Source: Chrysomallon squamiferum (Eukaryota; Mollusca; Gastropoda; Neomphalida; Peltospiridae). Taken from it: a stretch of DNA of 64,000 nt. Shown in pieces: positions 13,882 through 27,500 of the stretch (positions are counted from its first letter, which is position 1; each line of letters opens with the position of its first letter). A program made the translations under genes and the position numbers. The stretch lies in contig CM022670.1 in assembly GCA_012295275.1 (NCBI GenBank), positions 32,263,938-32,327,937 on the forward strand. Reading direction: 5' to 3'. Below the pieces are notes generated by a model that saw nothing but the letters and a program-made list of their open reading frames with translations, was not told the DNA's origin and did not search any database.

Positions 13882-14160
13882 CCTCACCGATTACTCGGCC
13901 ATCGAGTGTCCAGCCGTTATCTGACGGACAACCACCATAAACATTCTGGAACGCAAGCATTGAAATTTCCCGGCTAAGCATGCGTTTGTTGTTTACACCA
14001 CGCCTACAGAGGGCGCGCGACTTAAAGTACGGTAGCCCCTTTAAGCCATAATTATAGTATTTCACTAGTGAGATAGAGTCCTTTTATTTTGCTGAGATAA
14101 AAATATTAAGATAAAGATTGGTAAATTGTGTTCTAGAAAGTAGTTTTCATATTAAAGTCT
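13882..14160 (-). promoter_or_regulatory. probable promoter/5' UTR of the minus-strand gene
   Basis: This stretch is higher in GC and CpG than the neighbourhood (for example the GGGCGCGCGAC pocket near 14010-14020). It lies just upstream of the signal-peptide exon. Several short upstream ATGs occur, including a three-codon uORF (ATGGCCGAGTAA on the minus strand). No TATA box was assigned. Confidence 0.35.
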
Positions 14161-17100
14161 ATGTCACTGTTGCGTGTCCAGACTCTTGTACTCGCAGGCC
14201 GGCCGAGGTAAAATCGGTGCGAGAGCGCGTTCCGCACAAATTATTTTTTCATTGATAAACGTATGTGTATCTGCGTCTGTTCGTTGGTCTCTGTTTTTTA
14301 TTTTATTCATTTATTTTTATTTTAAATTATTATTATTATTATTTTTTATCTGTCTCCCTCTAAAAAAAAATAAAATAAATAATAATAGTAATTAAAGAAA
14401 GAAAAGAAGAGATGGAAGGAAAGAAAATGAAAGAAAAAAGCAGACTGACAGAAATGAAAAAAGAATAAGAATAAGAAAAAAGAAATAGTAGAAAAAATAT
14501 TTTAATTTTGTGTTGATTTCGCAAAGCAGCTACGTTGCCAGTTCAAACTAACATTGAAAAACAAATGCAAGAAACTATGAAATTACTATTTGAAAAACAC
14601 CTTCTGCAACAATTTCATAGTCCGGAAGGTTATATTTCAAATGAGTAAATTAATCTTACTCACTACTATTAATAATAATAAACATTAGACCTTTTTCTAT
14701 TGTTTATTTTTGTTTATTTATTATATTTTTTATATCAATTTTATATTTATTGAAATTCATTTGTCTATTTATTTAATTTTTGTTTGAATTTTGCCATTAT
14801 TAAGTCTAAACCGCAACACATGAAGATATTATAATAAAAATATATTCAATTCATGTAACTTCGGGAATTTATTATTATTATTATTATCTATTTACAAAAC
14901 AAGAATAAACAAACAGGCATTATGATTGTGGTGAGCTATAACTTTCAAGATGAAATTAATTTTATTAGCCTAGAAAGAAAAAAATGTCGGCCACCAAAAC
15001 ATTAGAGGTATGGAGAAGCAGCAGCTGCATATGGAGTATGTACAACGTAAATGAATCGGGTCTTATTTGAGAACTGCTTAGCACAACAACAAATACATCA
15101 AACAAAATATGTACGAGAATATGTTTATATATGGGAAGTGGTAGCCAAGAAGTTCGTTTATCATACTTAAATATAGAAGTTACTCCACAGTCGTTTCCCC
15201 ATACCACAATACATTTACTGTCACTAGTAGCATTGTGGATGAAAGAAAGTTGAAAATAATGTTGCTATTTACAGACGTAAACTGTTCCCTGTGAAATTTC
15301 ACCGACGTAAAGACGCCGTCCATTCACCTTATGAACGCACACACCGAATAACACGGGTCTGTGGACAATTTGTCAATTATTTAACGAAACGCTGCGGAAT
15401 TCAGTATCCCATGATTCATTTCCTTCATTGGATTATAATATGATGCTTGAATGCAAAACATTAGTAACGATATTTTCATTCATATGTTTGCCAAGAAAGT
15501 GTATTTCATCCTCGATGTTATTTTCAACCTTAGAACTGGTTCGAATTTAAAAACATACGTATTTTTAAAAATGAAATCTTTTCATTCACCAGCTTCGGTG
15601 ACTCAGTATTCGAGATAATGAGATAGCCTGCAGTCACAGCTGATTGGTGAGGTGTTAGATATGGGCTGCTCCAAAAACCGTTCATTTTAACTCATCGTCT
15701 AAAACTATCTTGGATATACAACACAGGTTTCTGAATTAAAATTTTCTCAGTTCAGTCTACAACTGTGTGTTGTGTATGTGTGTATGTCTGATTGTCCGGT
15801 CTCTTTCTGTGTGTGTTAGTTTAGTACATAATTATTTATAATGATATCAGATATTAGCCGACTTAGTTTCCTTCATCGTTATTCAGAGTGTGTCTTCAAA
15901 TTGCATCTTGAATGCCCATAAAACAAATATTACTAGTAAAGAAGAAACAGCTAATTACTTTTTTTTTTTTTTTTTTTTACCAAATATGGAATAAATATGT
16001 ACCAGGTAGTATATATACTATATAACATTAACGTGTATTTCAAAAAGTCCGATTAAAGACAAGAAGGGGAAAAGAATAGAGCGAAACCATGTAATTACAA
16101 GTTTTACAACGACATCAAAACCACGTCAGATTGATAATGGACGATACATCTTATTTTCTTCTACCAAAGGAAATCTAAGTTAATATCAACTGATCTCTAA
16201 AATTATGTTAGCAACATCAAAGGATAGATTTAAATACAGATGATAGAAAGATAGGAAACTTGGTAAGGTTGAAAGAATTTTTGTTCTCTTCTGTTTTCAT
16301 CTATAAAGCTTACTTCACCACTTAATACGACATAAATATGGAAACACAATGAATACAAAAATCAGAAATGGTTTACAGAACACGTCTGTAATAGCCTTTT
16401 CTTTACCACTATCTGCTGTTTCTCTGTGGTTTCCTTCAAGTTTATGAATAAAAGTTGCACGTGTATTTTACAAAGATAGAGAGAAATAAAGAGTGAGAGA
16501 ACAGTGGAGTGAGTCAGAGGAATGACAGACAAAGGAAAAGACAGACACACAGATATACAGACAGACAAAGCCTAACAACATTCCTTTGTTTATGATTGGT
16601 TGGCTTCTGTCTAAAATGCTGCTCGGGTCATCCGAGTTCGCTGTACCTTTCAGAACCTTGTATGGTTATATTCATACAAGCGTATAATTATATAGGGTAG
16701 ATGTATTTTCCGCTCGAGAGCACTGACTACAGGAAACTATGTCTCTTTAACATGTAAACCACAGTACAACTAGCTTCTCCTTAGTGGCACACACTCGACT
16801 CTTCACTCACTAATTGCTGTTACATCATTGCCTTGATTTCTGGATTAATTGTTCTTAAGTATACTTACGAGAAAGGCACAAGAATATAGGTGAAAAAAAG
16901 TTCAACATAATTCTCCTTCTTTTCCTTTCTTTCCCTTTCTTTTTTTCTTTGCTAATTTTCTCTATCTTTCTCTCTTCGTGTCTGTCATTTTGTGTATTAC
17001 TGTGTGTAGATTTCTATTTTCAGTTTTAAAAATATTTTAAATTATGCTATATATATATATATGAAATGTTCAGATTTATAAAATTATTATAGCATCCGTC

Positions 17101-17667
17101 TCCCCATACTCAATTCATTTAAAGCTAGTTTTTAAAAAATTTGGGTATAAACTTCAGAATGTTTAGATTGTGAAGCCAGATGAATGCATTATACATTTTA
17201 TTAACTGTTCTGTCAATTTTCAATTTAATAGTTCTGTTTAATTATTTGTTTATTTTATTGGAAAGAAAAATTTGATATAGAAAAACACAAAAAGAAAAAC
17301 TGAAGATTAAAAAAAAGAGAGAAAAGATAAAATAAAACAAATACAACAGATAAGTAGACAGATGTGGCAGGGAATGAAAGTACAATTAGAAACTGAAGTC
17401 GTCTGCTCCTGCACGCGAGACAGTCGCTGTCTGGTAACATTATATATCAGATTTACCCTTCTTCCAATACGATTCATTTATTTAGTTGCGCAATGATATT
17501 AAATAGCAAACAGCACACACTAACTTTATTTTAACATGTAATAAAAAGGCGCCTTTAATACACAAAATTGAGTATAAAAGCAGTTTCTTTGTATCAGTAG
17601 TCGTCTGAGAAGGGACCACCCAAATGTTAACTTATCTCAAGATATTTGAAAAGATTTTGTCTATTAC

Positions 17668-17701
<34 letters not shown>

Positions 17702-18330
17702 ATTTGAATAACAGCCAAATTTTATATTTTTTGTTTTTATTTTTAACTAGTACTATTAGTACTTATCAAAACAAAGATTTAATATTATTGTATTTGACAG
17801 AACATTTGGTCCCTTTATTAAATATATGATCTAATTTACATATGTGCGTGTGTGTGTGTACATATATGTTTTTATAATGCCGTTTCTTCGTTCCATTTAT
17901 TTAGATAACAAAATTATCGCCTGTCTTTTCACACTCGTTGTTTGGCGTGTCGTCATCATCTCTCAATTTGTTTCAGTAATTACTCTGTGAAGTCGACAAA
18001 AGTCATTCATGTCAGACGTCTTCGTGAGCTGGCATACCCTCGCACGTATGAATACAACGCCCTGTCCTTACACCGTTCCTTCCACTGCAGGTGCTTCTTT
18101 CCATGGAAATAGTGACCACGAAAGGAAAAAAGTTTGAGCAAACAAAGACCAGCATGTCTTTGTGGTCAAGGAAAGTGATAGACATGTGATGGGTAATCGG
18201 TTTATGGTCAGCTCAGAAGGACATTCTGTACTTTCTAGCTGTGCCAATATAAAACTGATTTCAGATAACGCCCATAAGATTGTCAAATAAATCTAAAGTT
18301 TTTGGAAGAAGAATAATTAATAATAAAACC

Positions 18331-18532
18331 GTGCGTGCGTGCATGTGTGTGTGTGTGTGTTTATATATATATATATATATATATTTATATTATGAGTTGG
18401 TCAAAAAACATACAACTGAATAAAAACTGAAAATCTTTTTTGGCTTTTTCGAGTAAGTTATTTCGATGAATGTCATTTCAGTGTGTGTGTGTGTGTGTGT
18501 GTGCGTGCGTGCGTGCGAGCGTGCGCGCGCAC
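18331..18532. repeat. compound GT/TA and GT/GC microsatellites
   Basis: GTGC then GT repeats (18331-18360) run into a TA repeat (about 18361-18384). About 100 bases later a second GT/GC repeat occupies 18481-18532. The alternating purine-pyrimidine sequence could form Z-DNA, which is a property of the sequence and not evidence of function. Confidence 0.9.
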
Positions 18533-21500
18533 ATCTGTGCGTGAATACTTCCATGTATGTGGTATAAGGATATACATTTTGCACGTTCTTTTCATTTACT
18601 GTCGCAAACTGAAAACACATTTTAACTTTCCAACACATGTGGTCACGGTGAGTTTTCCTATGTTATGTGAGTGGAGGGATCAAATATCCATTGATTTCCT
18701 TTCTTTCATGACAGGGGACGATAACCATCGTCTGTTAGACAGCTGGAAAATGGTGTCCTCAAGTGAAAACTTCAGATAGACTTTATTGTTTCACTGTTCA
18801 TAAACAAGAAGTAGAAAATAACACGTCATCGCTCTTGCAGACCATTGCTCCAGTGAATTCAATTCAGATGCACAAAATAACTCTGTATGTTCAAATAATT
18901 CCTCTCTCTCTGTCTCTCTTAATCTCTCTTAAAAAGTCAGTAACCGATAGCATCAGCAAAAATAAAACACACACACACACACACACACACAAAGGACGAA
19001 ACAGAATTTCATATAATATTAATGAATTTCATACTGTCTTTTTATTTCAGCTTCCCTACCCTCAAATATATAATTTTATCAATAGTTGTAACAACAAAAA
19101 GCATAGTATCAACGTTAACAAATACATGTGACAAAATTAATGAATGTTTCTCATAAAGAGAATATATACATACATATCTTTTTTTTTTTTTTTTTTTTAC
19201 CTCTTCTAATACTAGAGACACAGATGCTTTACAGAGTAACCCATATACCACAGCAAACGCATTGTTTGAAAAGGGTAAATCTATCCAGATTTATACCTCC
19301 AAAACCACGTGAACTGCACGATTTGTAACCCAGAGAAAATTGATGGTGCTTCTTTGATGTCTCAGATCCATTCAAGTGAAAATCCTACCGCTTCAAAATA
19401 AGAATGACAACATAATTTAAGGCGAATTCACACCGTACGATCTGCAGGTATTTCGAGTTTACACTGTGTTGATTTCAGCTGGATTTTTCGTTACAGGTTA
19501 GTCCACAGGACATATGTGTCTCGTAATGGATAAGGAAGCTTAACAACAAACTTGTTTGCAATGAAATACTATTAAACGTGATGTGAAAATGTGTTGTTAT
19601 AATAAGTACTATCTGATTTCGTATAATCTTGAATAACGTTGATGATACATCAGCTACCCAATAACCAAATAATGATGATATATCAGTTTAAATATTTGGC
19701 TTCATATTTCAAGTTGATTTTCAGTCCAGAACATTTTTATGAATCACTCCCCAGTAAGCTGTAATTTACACTGTATTTTCTCAAATATAGACTTACTTAT
19801 TCAAGTGACTTTATTATGGAAATTAGAACAATAACAGTTATTTTTCCTTTATTAATTCGTTTTCTTTTATTCTGGATAAACGTATTTGTTTTATTACTTA
19901 GTATCCATTTTGATGTTTCGTTTAATACATGTATTATTATTATTATTATTAATTTAGAATAGTTATTCTGATGCATCATCTAGGCAGTCATCTTCGAAAC
20001 AGCCTGAAGGGGAAGGAGACAGACTGATGGGGCTGGAAATGAGAAAATGAAAATATGAAAAAATAAATAACGACCTGAGGTACAAATTACCCATTAATTA
20101 TAACCTCAGCTAGCCTAACAATTTTTGCTGCGAGAGACATCTGTCGGCAGACAGACAAATAAGCCAGGCAACTTGATTCAGATGTTGTCAAGAGAAAAAT
20201 CTCATAATGTTATAACATTTGAAAGCTTTGGCAAACAAACAACACGCTAACCTTACATAATTGTACCACCATTATAAGGAAAGTTTAATGGTCAGCTTAT
20301 CTCTCGTGGCAAAGAGTAAATTAGACTTCCCGGAAGGTAAGGAACACTTATCAGCTTAGAGCTAATGATATGGCTTGAAATACTTACAGATCTTATAGAA
20401 ATAACAGATCAAACAAATAAACAAGGAATAAATGGAAACGGAGAAACGAAATAAATAATTAGCATAAGAGATTTTATAAAATAAATAAATGAATCTGGAC
20501 ATATAAAGCAGGATGTCTTCTTTTTTCTTTCTTTCCTTTCCTCACTCTTTCTGCATTATAGACACATACATATTGATACACTCACATAAACTCGCGCGCG
20601 CACACACACAAACGCGCGCGTTTGTATCGTCTGTCTCACGCACGCACTTATCCTGCTCGTAACTCTCATCATGTGTACATCTAACAAGTTATAAATTTAT
20701 TTTAATCCAATATAAAAATGCGTTTTATTCCGGAGAAAATGTTAGCAGTATCATTTTGTATATGTAATTCAAAGCTTTTAAAAACTGTCAGCAACCAGGT
20801 GTTATCGTCGTACCTATTTGTCGCCTCCGACATTGAAAATATCAAGTTTACCAAGTTTCTGAAAAGAACTGAAAAATTGCATAGCGATCAGTTTTCCAGA
20901 AATGATTTACAGTTCCCAGCTTTTCATATACAAGGTCCATGAGGTGTCAGTACGGCTCACAGTTAAACTTTATGGGAAACACACGTAACTTATCAGCTGA
21001 AAATCAATCTCCTTAGAAGTGTGGACGGCAATGGAGCGATAAAACGAGTATTTTAAGACATCCTTCGTTCTTTCAAATAGGAGAACCTACAAATGACACC
21101 CAGACCCAGACACACACACACACACACTAACACACAGAGAGAGAGAGAGAGAGAGATACTAATTAATATATATAAATATTCACATACATTATTATTATTA
21201 TTATTTATCATAGTTAGGAATAATGGTGTGATCTTTTTTCATAATCAAAGCAAAAGTTCAAGTATTTTATGAGGAGAGGAAATGATTATTCTTCAGTGAA
21301 ACTGAAAAAAGTCCGATACATTTCATTATAATCATCACTCCTCCATGCGCTGTTTGGGCCTTTCCCTGTTCTAGTCCATGGTTTACTATTGCATTGCTTA
21401 GTTGTGTAAAGATGTTGAACAAAATAAAACAAAACCAAAATAAATAAATAAATAAAAATAAAAATTAATTGATTCGTGAAACTGAAGAAGTGAAATTTGT

Positions 21501-22177
21501 CTATAGGTTTAAATTAACCCATCAATGGTAGTGTGTGCGAGACTGGTACTTCCATCTCGTGCATGTTCGAGGTCGTAATTGGCTACTCCTTGAAGTACAC
21601 TCAAAGGCGTGATCATTGTCATTTATAACACATGAAACTGTCGGGTGGTCATTGACATTTGCTATTATGCTGACTGGTCTAATTATGTTTATGATTAGAT
21701 GTTTTGTGTGCTAACGACAACAGTGATTGGTCAGTTAAATGGTGAAAAATAACTATTAGCCAACTGCTGAGAATTTATTACTTGTGAATGGATTCGAGTA
21801 GTTGCCTCAGTACAAAATATAGTAAATGTATTAGTGGGAGTTTAAAAAAGCAGCTGTAGCAGTACGTGACAAAATTCAGATATTCAAAAATGAATGTCAA
21901 ATTTTACTGTTTCTTTGCTATTCATTAGCGTGAACGTTCAAAAATTTGATATCCACAACTTGGTTGACTGAATAAATGAACGAATGACACCTCAACAAAT
22001 TGTAATGTTATGGCCACAATGAACGTCGGGTGATTATTTAGACTGCTTTCTTCTTCTTTTTTTAAATGGTTGTGTTAAACAAATAATAATAAATATAAAA
22101 AAATAAATAAATGAATGCATTTTTCATCTAGTAGTTTTTAGATTTAAATGAAAATGTATATATATATGCACATACAT

Positions 22178-22178
<1 letters not shown>

Positions 22179-22259
<81 letters not shown>
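22179..22259. repeat. (CT)n microsatellite, about 40 units
   Basis: An uninterrupted CT dinucleotide tract of about 81 bp, preceded by a short TA repeat. Open frames across it (Ser-Leu or Arg-Glu repeats) are by-products of the repeat. Confidence 0.97.
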
Positions 22260-22261
<2 letters not shown>

Positions 22262-24570
22262 GCACACTCGAGCACACCACTGGGACCCATCCATTTACCC
22301 ACCCTCGTAAACACACGAACGCGAGAAATGGTTTTATAATGGGAGACAACTCATGAAATTAAATATGCTCATCGGTAATTCTAGGGTTGCGTTTCTTCTG
22401 TGTATGTATATAATACAGTTTAAAACGTTTGTAATAATGTTTTATTCTAAACACCAGTTTTTATATAATCAAATAAGCTTAAAACAATAACAATAATAAC
22501 ACAAAATACTAAAAGTTCACACTTTGTATAAACTGATTAATGCTTACAATTAGGAAAAGAGCCACCTCTTGAAGATTATCCTTAATTCAGCCACAATATT
22601 AAATATTCTGTGTTATAGGAGACAAGTATTACTTAATCATCTTTATTCATTATTCATTATTTATTTATTATTTTGAAGAGCGACTGAACATTTTAAAATT
22701 TATTTATTTATTAAGACAATTAAAAATTAAATATTAAAATAATAATGTGGAAAACCAAAATAATAATATCACCCCACCTAATCGAACATATAAGCTGTCA
22801 TATAAACTGCACTGGTTAAATTTTAATATTTTTGAATGTGCAATACATTTTTGTTTTGTTTTGTTTTGGTTTTTAGTTTTTAGTTTTGTTTATTTGTTTC
22901 AAAAACTGCTGCCTACCGGTTTAAGGTAAGTTAGATATGTGTATTTAAAAACCAGTCAGTATATGGATTCAGGAACCGATCTTATGAATTACTCTACCAG
23001 ACAGTTGCGATGAAACAAAAAGGATGCTTTATATTAATAATCGTAAATATTTAAACATATCAATTTAAATACATATTGTAGCCATTTCATCACATTTAAA
23101 ACAGTTAGTTTTATGAATAACTTTTCATTATAAAATTAGAATTTCCTTTCAGAGCAGACATAAAATGATAACGACAGAACTACACTTTTTCTTTTACTTT
23201 TTCAGTTTTTCATTAATTATAATTATTAATTTCTACAATCTTCACTCTCACTCTTCGTTGTGGTTTTAAGTTCTAGATCTTTTAAGTTTGTGCTACTATT
23301 TTAGGCAGTGACTCAGAGCTGTAATAGAATACATTTCAATACGATTTCGTATACTGATGAAGGACTGTGCAGTGAGTTTAATCACGGATAAAATCACGGA
23401 TAAAATATACTCAGGTACTGAGGTAGGTTTAAGATTGTGTGTTTAAAGATATATATTAATTTTATTATATTTATATGTAAAGAGGAAACAGTTTAGCCTA
23501 ATTTTTTTTCTTTTTTTCTCACATCTCTTCAGAATAAATAATAATTTATTCAGGTCATTTTATTTTATTGCTTAAAAAAACAAAACAAGGATATTATTGC
23601 TTCATTGTTATCAGATCAGAATTTTAAAAGATGATATTATGTGTCAGTACTGTTAATGGTTATATATAATAATATACAAATATGCCAGAGAGGTACATTT
23701 CTTTTTGATCACTTTGATGATTAAATACATAAAAAAATATTCTGTTTTGTAATTAATTTATGTAAAAGAATTAAAATGTCATATATCAACATTTTCAGGA
23801 TTTACAAAAGAAAATGAACTTTTAACATAAATATCATGACGATAATGGATAAGAATTGCAGCCATCTTTAGTACCAGAACACATATATTGTATGTATTAA
23901 GTAAAACCTTTATTTTTATGCAGATAAATAAAGAATACAAAGATGTGGGGTACAAAGAAATTAATATAAGGAGCAGTTTAGTATTTCTAGTTTCAATGTG
24001 ATAACTTTTGCAGTACGTTTTTTATAAACAGACAGAGAGTCATAGAGATATAAATAGATATGTACAAAATATTACATTTTATAATATTTTTCAAACTGTG
24101 TTAACTATGAAGGTGTGTGTTTTGTTTTCAAGCAGAATGTGTATATATATGTCAAACAACATGTAATTGAAAACATTTCTTTCTAAAATGGATATGTAAT
24201 ATCTAAATTCTCTCCAGTAATAAAATTGCACAACAGATTAAAACCTTTACCAGATAAATACTTAAGAAATTCTGCTTTAAAACAACTCACATACCTACAT
24301 AGTTAACACAGTTTGAAATATATTATAAAATGTATACATGTGTATATATTAAACTTAAATGAAAAATGAAAAATATTAATAAATTACCAGTAAATTTTAT
24401 CTAATTTGGTTTTGTCTGATATTAATGAGTTGTTTGTTTTATTTATTTATTTATTTATTTATTTATTATTATTGTTATTATTATTATTAAGTCAAATGTT
24501 ATTTTTTATTTATTAAAAATATTTGTCCATAGGTTATTGTTGCCCTTGAGAACAAACAGTCAAAAAAGCT

Positions 24571-27500
24571 ATGGGAACTGAAAGGGAGGTTTGTGAGCAT
24601 CCTTCTAAAATTGACACGAAGACAAGTGAAAAAAATGTTAACCAACAGCAACTGCTACTTGAACAACTACCTGATGATGTGCTCATGTATATATGCTATT
24701 TTCTGGAAGCAGCAGTTATTGAAATGTTAATGCTAATCTCAAAGAGATTTAATGATCTGCTGTCTGGAGAGTATTTCTGGAAAATGAAAATTTCAAAACG
24801 ATGGCCTAAACGGTACCCAGCAATACCAGGTACAAAATTAGTTTGATCCCATGGACATTTGTGTAGGAGCATTTCTCTGCTACATTTTGTAAATTATTTT
24901 TTGTTATAAATGTTGAGATTTTAAGAGGATAAAAATATTATCTTTTATTATAATATTGTTTCTATATTATTTATTTATTATTATTATTATTTTTTTTTAA
25001 ATATGTTTATTTTTCATGATTTATATGTACATTTATTTTCAAATAATAAACTTTGATGATTTTGTTGTTTAGGCAGAATTAGTTCATTGACTGATCATTT
25101 TTGATTCTCATTGTGCCAGTTAGAAGTAGAATAACCAGTGCTTATTACATTTTCATTTAGAAAATTACCAGTTTTACATGTCAAAATTTAATAAGGGAAC
25201 ACATGTAAATCATTCTAAATGTAATAAGGAATTAAATTGTGTCATCAGTCACTAGTGAATTGTCAAAGATTGAACCTTTTTTTCTTTCTTTTTTTGTTAC
25301 ATTATGATTATATCCTATTTGTTGGTCTTAAATTTTGTTATTTTGTGATATGCAGTAGAACCTTTTGACTGGAAGCAGGCTTGTTTGGAAAGAGAGTACG
25401 CATACAAATCATGGACTCATGTAGAAGAGCACCTGGAACATTTTACTTACAATGCTGGACTGTTTGCTTCAGTTGATGCTGTACATTTGATGCAGGTAAG
25501 AAAACCACATATTAATGATAATCTCTCTTAAATTTAGAAATATTTATTTCATTTTTGAAACATTGGATGGAACAACTTACAATCCAGAACAATTTTATTA
25601 AACTACACCGATTTTTGTTTTTTTTAAATGTAAATTTTTTTTAAATTAATAATTGAATGTAACAGATTAAAAATAAGCATTTAAAAATAATTTCAAAGAA
25701 TTGCACTTAACAGCATTTTAACTTGTTTACAGTTCATTAACAAAATGCAGTTTTAATTTACACAGTTTTAATATCAGCTTGAAGGTCTTTTAACTAATCA
25801 TAAATATCTCTTTGAATATTATTTTATTTTACTCTTTTATTGACAGAATGGAGAGATACTCGCTGCTGGTTCACGGGATCGTTACCTGTCAATTCTTAAC
25901 TTAAAAAAATATGACAGTAATAATCCAGAATCTAAATTAGATATGAAGATTTACAGCAACTGTAAAATTCATAAAGTATGTTTATACTCACCCTAAGGTT
26001 CACTAACATATTATAGAGGTCTGCTTCATATATTTTAAAAAATCTATTATTATTATTGTTTTTTTTTTTTTTTTTTATTTTATATAATACTGTAATATAA
26101 TCTCAAATATGAAGGAACATAAAATTGTATTTTAATCTAAAAATAATAATATTGACAACTGTTATACTGCTTTGAAGAATTTATTTTACCTCCATTTTTT
26201 TATCATCTTGTACATTTTGTCTCATTAACTACATTCTCTGCTGAATGTATTAATGGGTGGGTTTTTTTTTTTTTTGCATTTGTATATATATATATATATA
26301 TATAAAACATTACTGTAACTGTAAGATGATAGTGAAAAATGTCCCTGAAGGAATTAACTATATTTGCAGTTCTCAACTGCATGTACCCTGAATTACATTC
26401 CTCGTCATGAAAATCTGAAACTTTTAATAAATTATACTGTTTATCCTTTGATAAGGATCTAGTGGAAGATGGCAGTTAAGAAAAGGAAAATAATGATACA
26501 CTGAATTATTGCTGTTTAAATGAATGGTAAATATTGAGTTCATGTGCCAAATATCTACTTTTCTTCAGACCTGACATTAGCTGCTTTAAATGCTTTAAAA
26601 TTACTCATTGCATTTCCCTTAAAATGTAATAATGTCAAAAACATTTAAATTTATGGGTATCATATGGATTCATTTAGTAAAAAGATTTAGTTTTGCCATG
26701 TTGCGTTTACTGTTTCTGAAAGCTGCAGACCCCCCCCAAAAGAACAAAGATGAGAAGCTTGACTTTACAAATTTAGTCCCAACTGTTCTGCAGATCCATT
26801 AAGAGTTGTATAAGGATGCTTTCAAATCAGAAGAAAGTTTTAGTTAGTTATAATAATACTGTGAATTTTCATTTTTCTCTCACCTCAGTTATGGTTCATA
26901 TTTGAATCCTTTGCTTCATGGAATACAGTATATTTCTTTCATGATAATTAAGGGATTCGAAATTTCCCCAAATTGCACAAATTGAAAATGATCTGTTAAA
27001 TAATACTATTATTAGTATCAATAATATACATATCATTAAAATTCTTAATTTCAGTTTTGATTTTAGATTTATTTATAAATATAATTGATTATCTCTTTTC
27101 TTGCAGGGTTGGATTTGGTCAATTAAATCACTGGACAATATTCTAGTAACTGCATCATGGGATACTTATATCAGACTTTTGGATCTGAATGCAGAATGTG
27201 CAGTTCTAGATAGTTTCAAGTAAATATATTTTTTATGACAGATGTGACAAAATGTATTTTTCAATAATCATGTTTATTTCAATTGTTTTCTTTCTAATGG
27301 TTTTTCCTTTATGCCTTTGTATAAAAGAGGAGTGGAAATGAAAGATTTTTTTCTTATATTATCATTATGTTTAAAACAAATGATTAGTACATAATAAATT
27401 ATTTTAAAAGGTGTTAAAACTTAAATATTTGTTCATCAGTTTTGATTTTCTTATTGAAACAATATAATTCTAGCATTCAATTTATAAATTTTAAAATATT

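Larger units (their letters stand above)
14161..24570. other. 10-kb spacer without a recognised gene
   Basis: No multi-exon gene could be assembled on either strand. The stretch carries polypurine tracts (14395-14480), T-runs (15959-15978, 19179-19198), compound GT/TA repeats (18331-18385, 18481-18532), AC repeats (18967-18991), CA/GA repeats (about 21110-21156) and a long CT tract (22179-22259). Open frames such as 18763-19131, 20718-20942 and 22128-22349 are low-complexity or unrecognised. The last few hundred bases before 24571 probably include the 5' UTR of the F-box gene. Confidence 0.6.

Noticed and set aside
13799-14065. 88-codon minus-strand frame over the signal-peptide exon
   Set aside because: Another frame of the same exon gives a convincing signal peptide with strong start context; this one reads like UTR.
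14526-14648. 40-codon helical reading (VQTNIEKQMQETMKLLFEKH)
   Set aside because: Looks like a coiled segment, but has no good acceptor, no start context and no family match; too short to support.
18763-19131. 122-codon frame with His-Thr repeat
   Set aside because: Crosses an AC microsatellite and T-rich DNA; repeat-derived.
20718-20942. 74-codon plus-strand frame starting MRFIPEKM
   Set aside because: No domain, no splice partners and no GC rise; not supportable.
22128-22349. Arg-Glu and Ser-Leu repeat frames
   Set aside because: Both are translations of the CT microsatellite.
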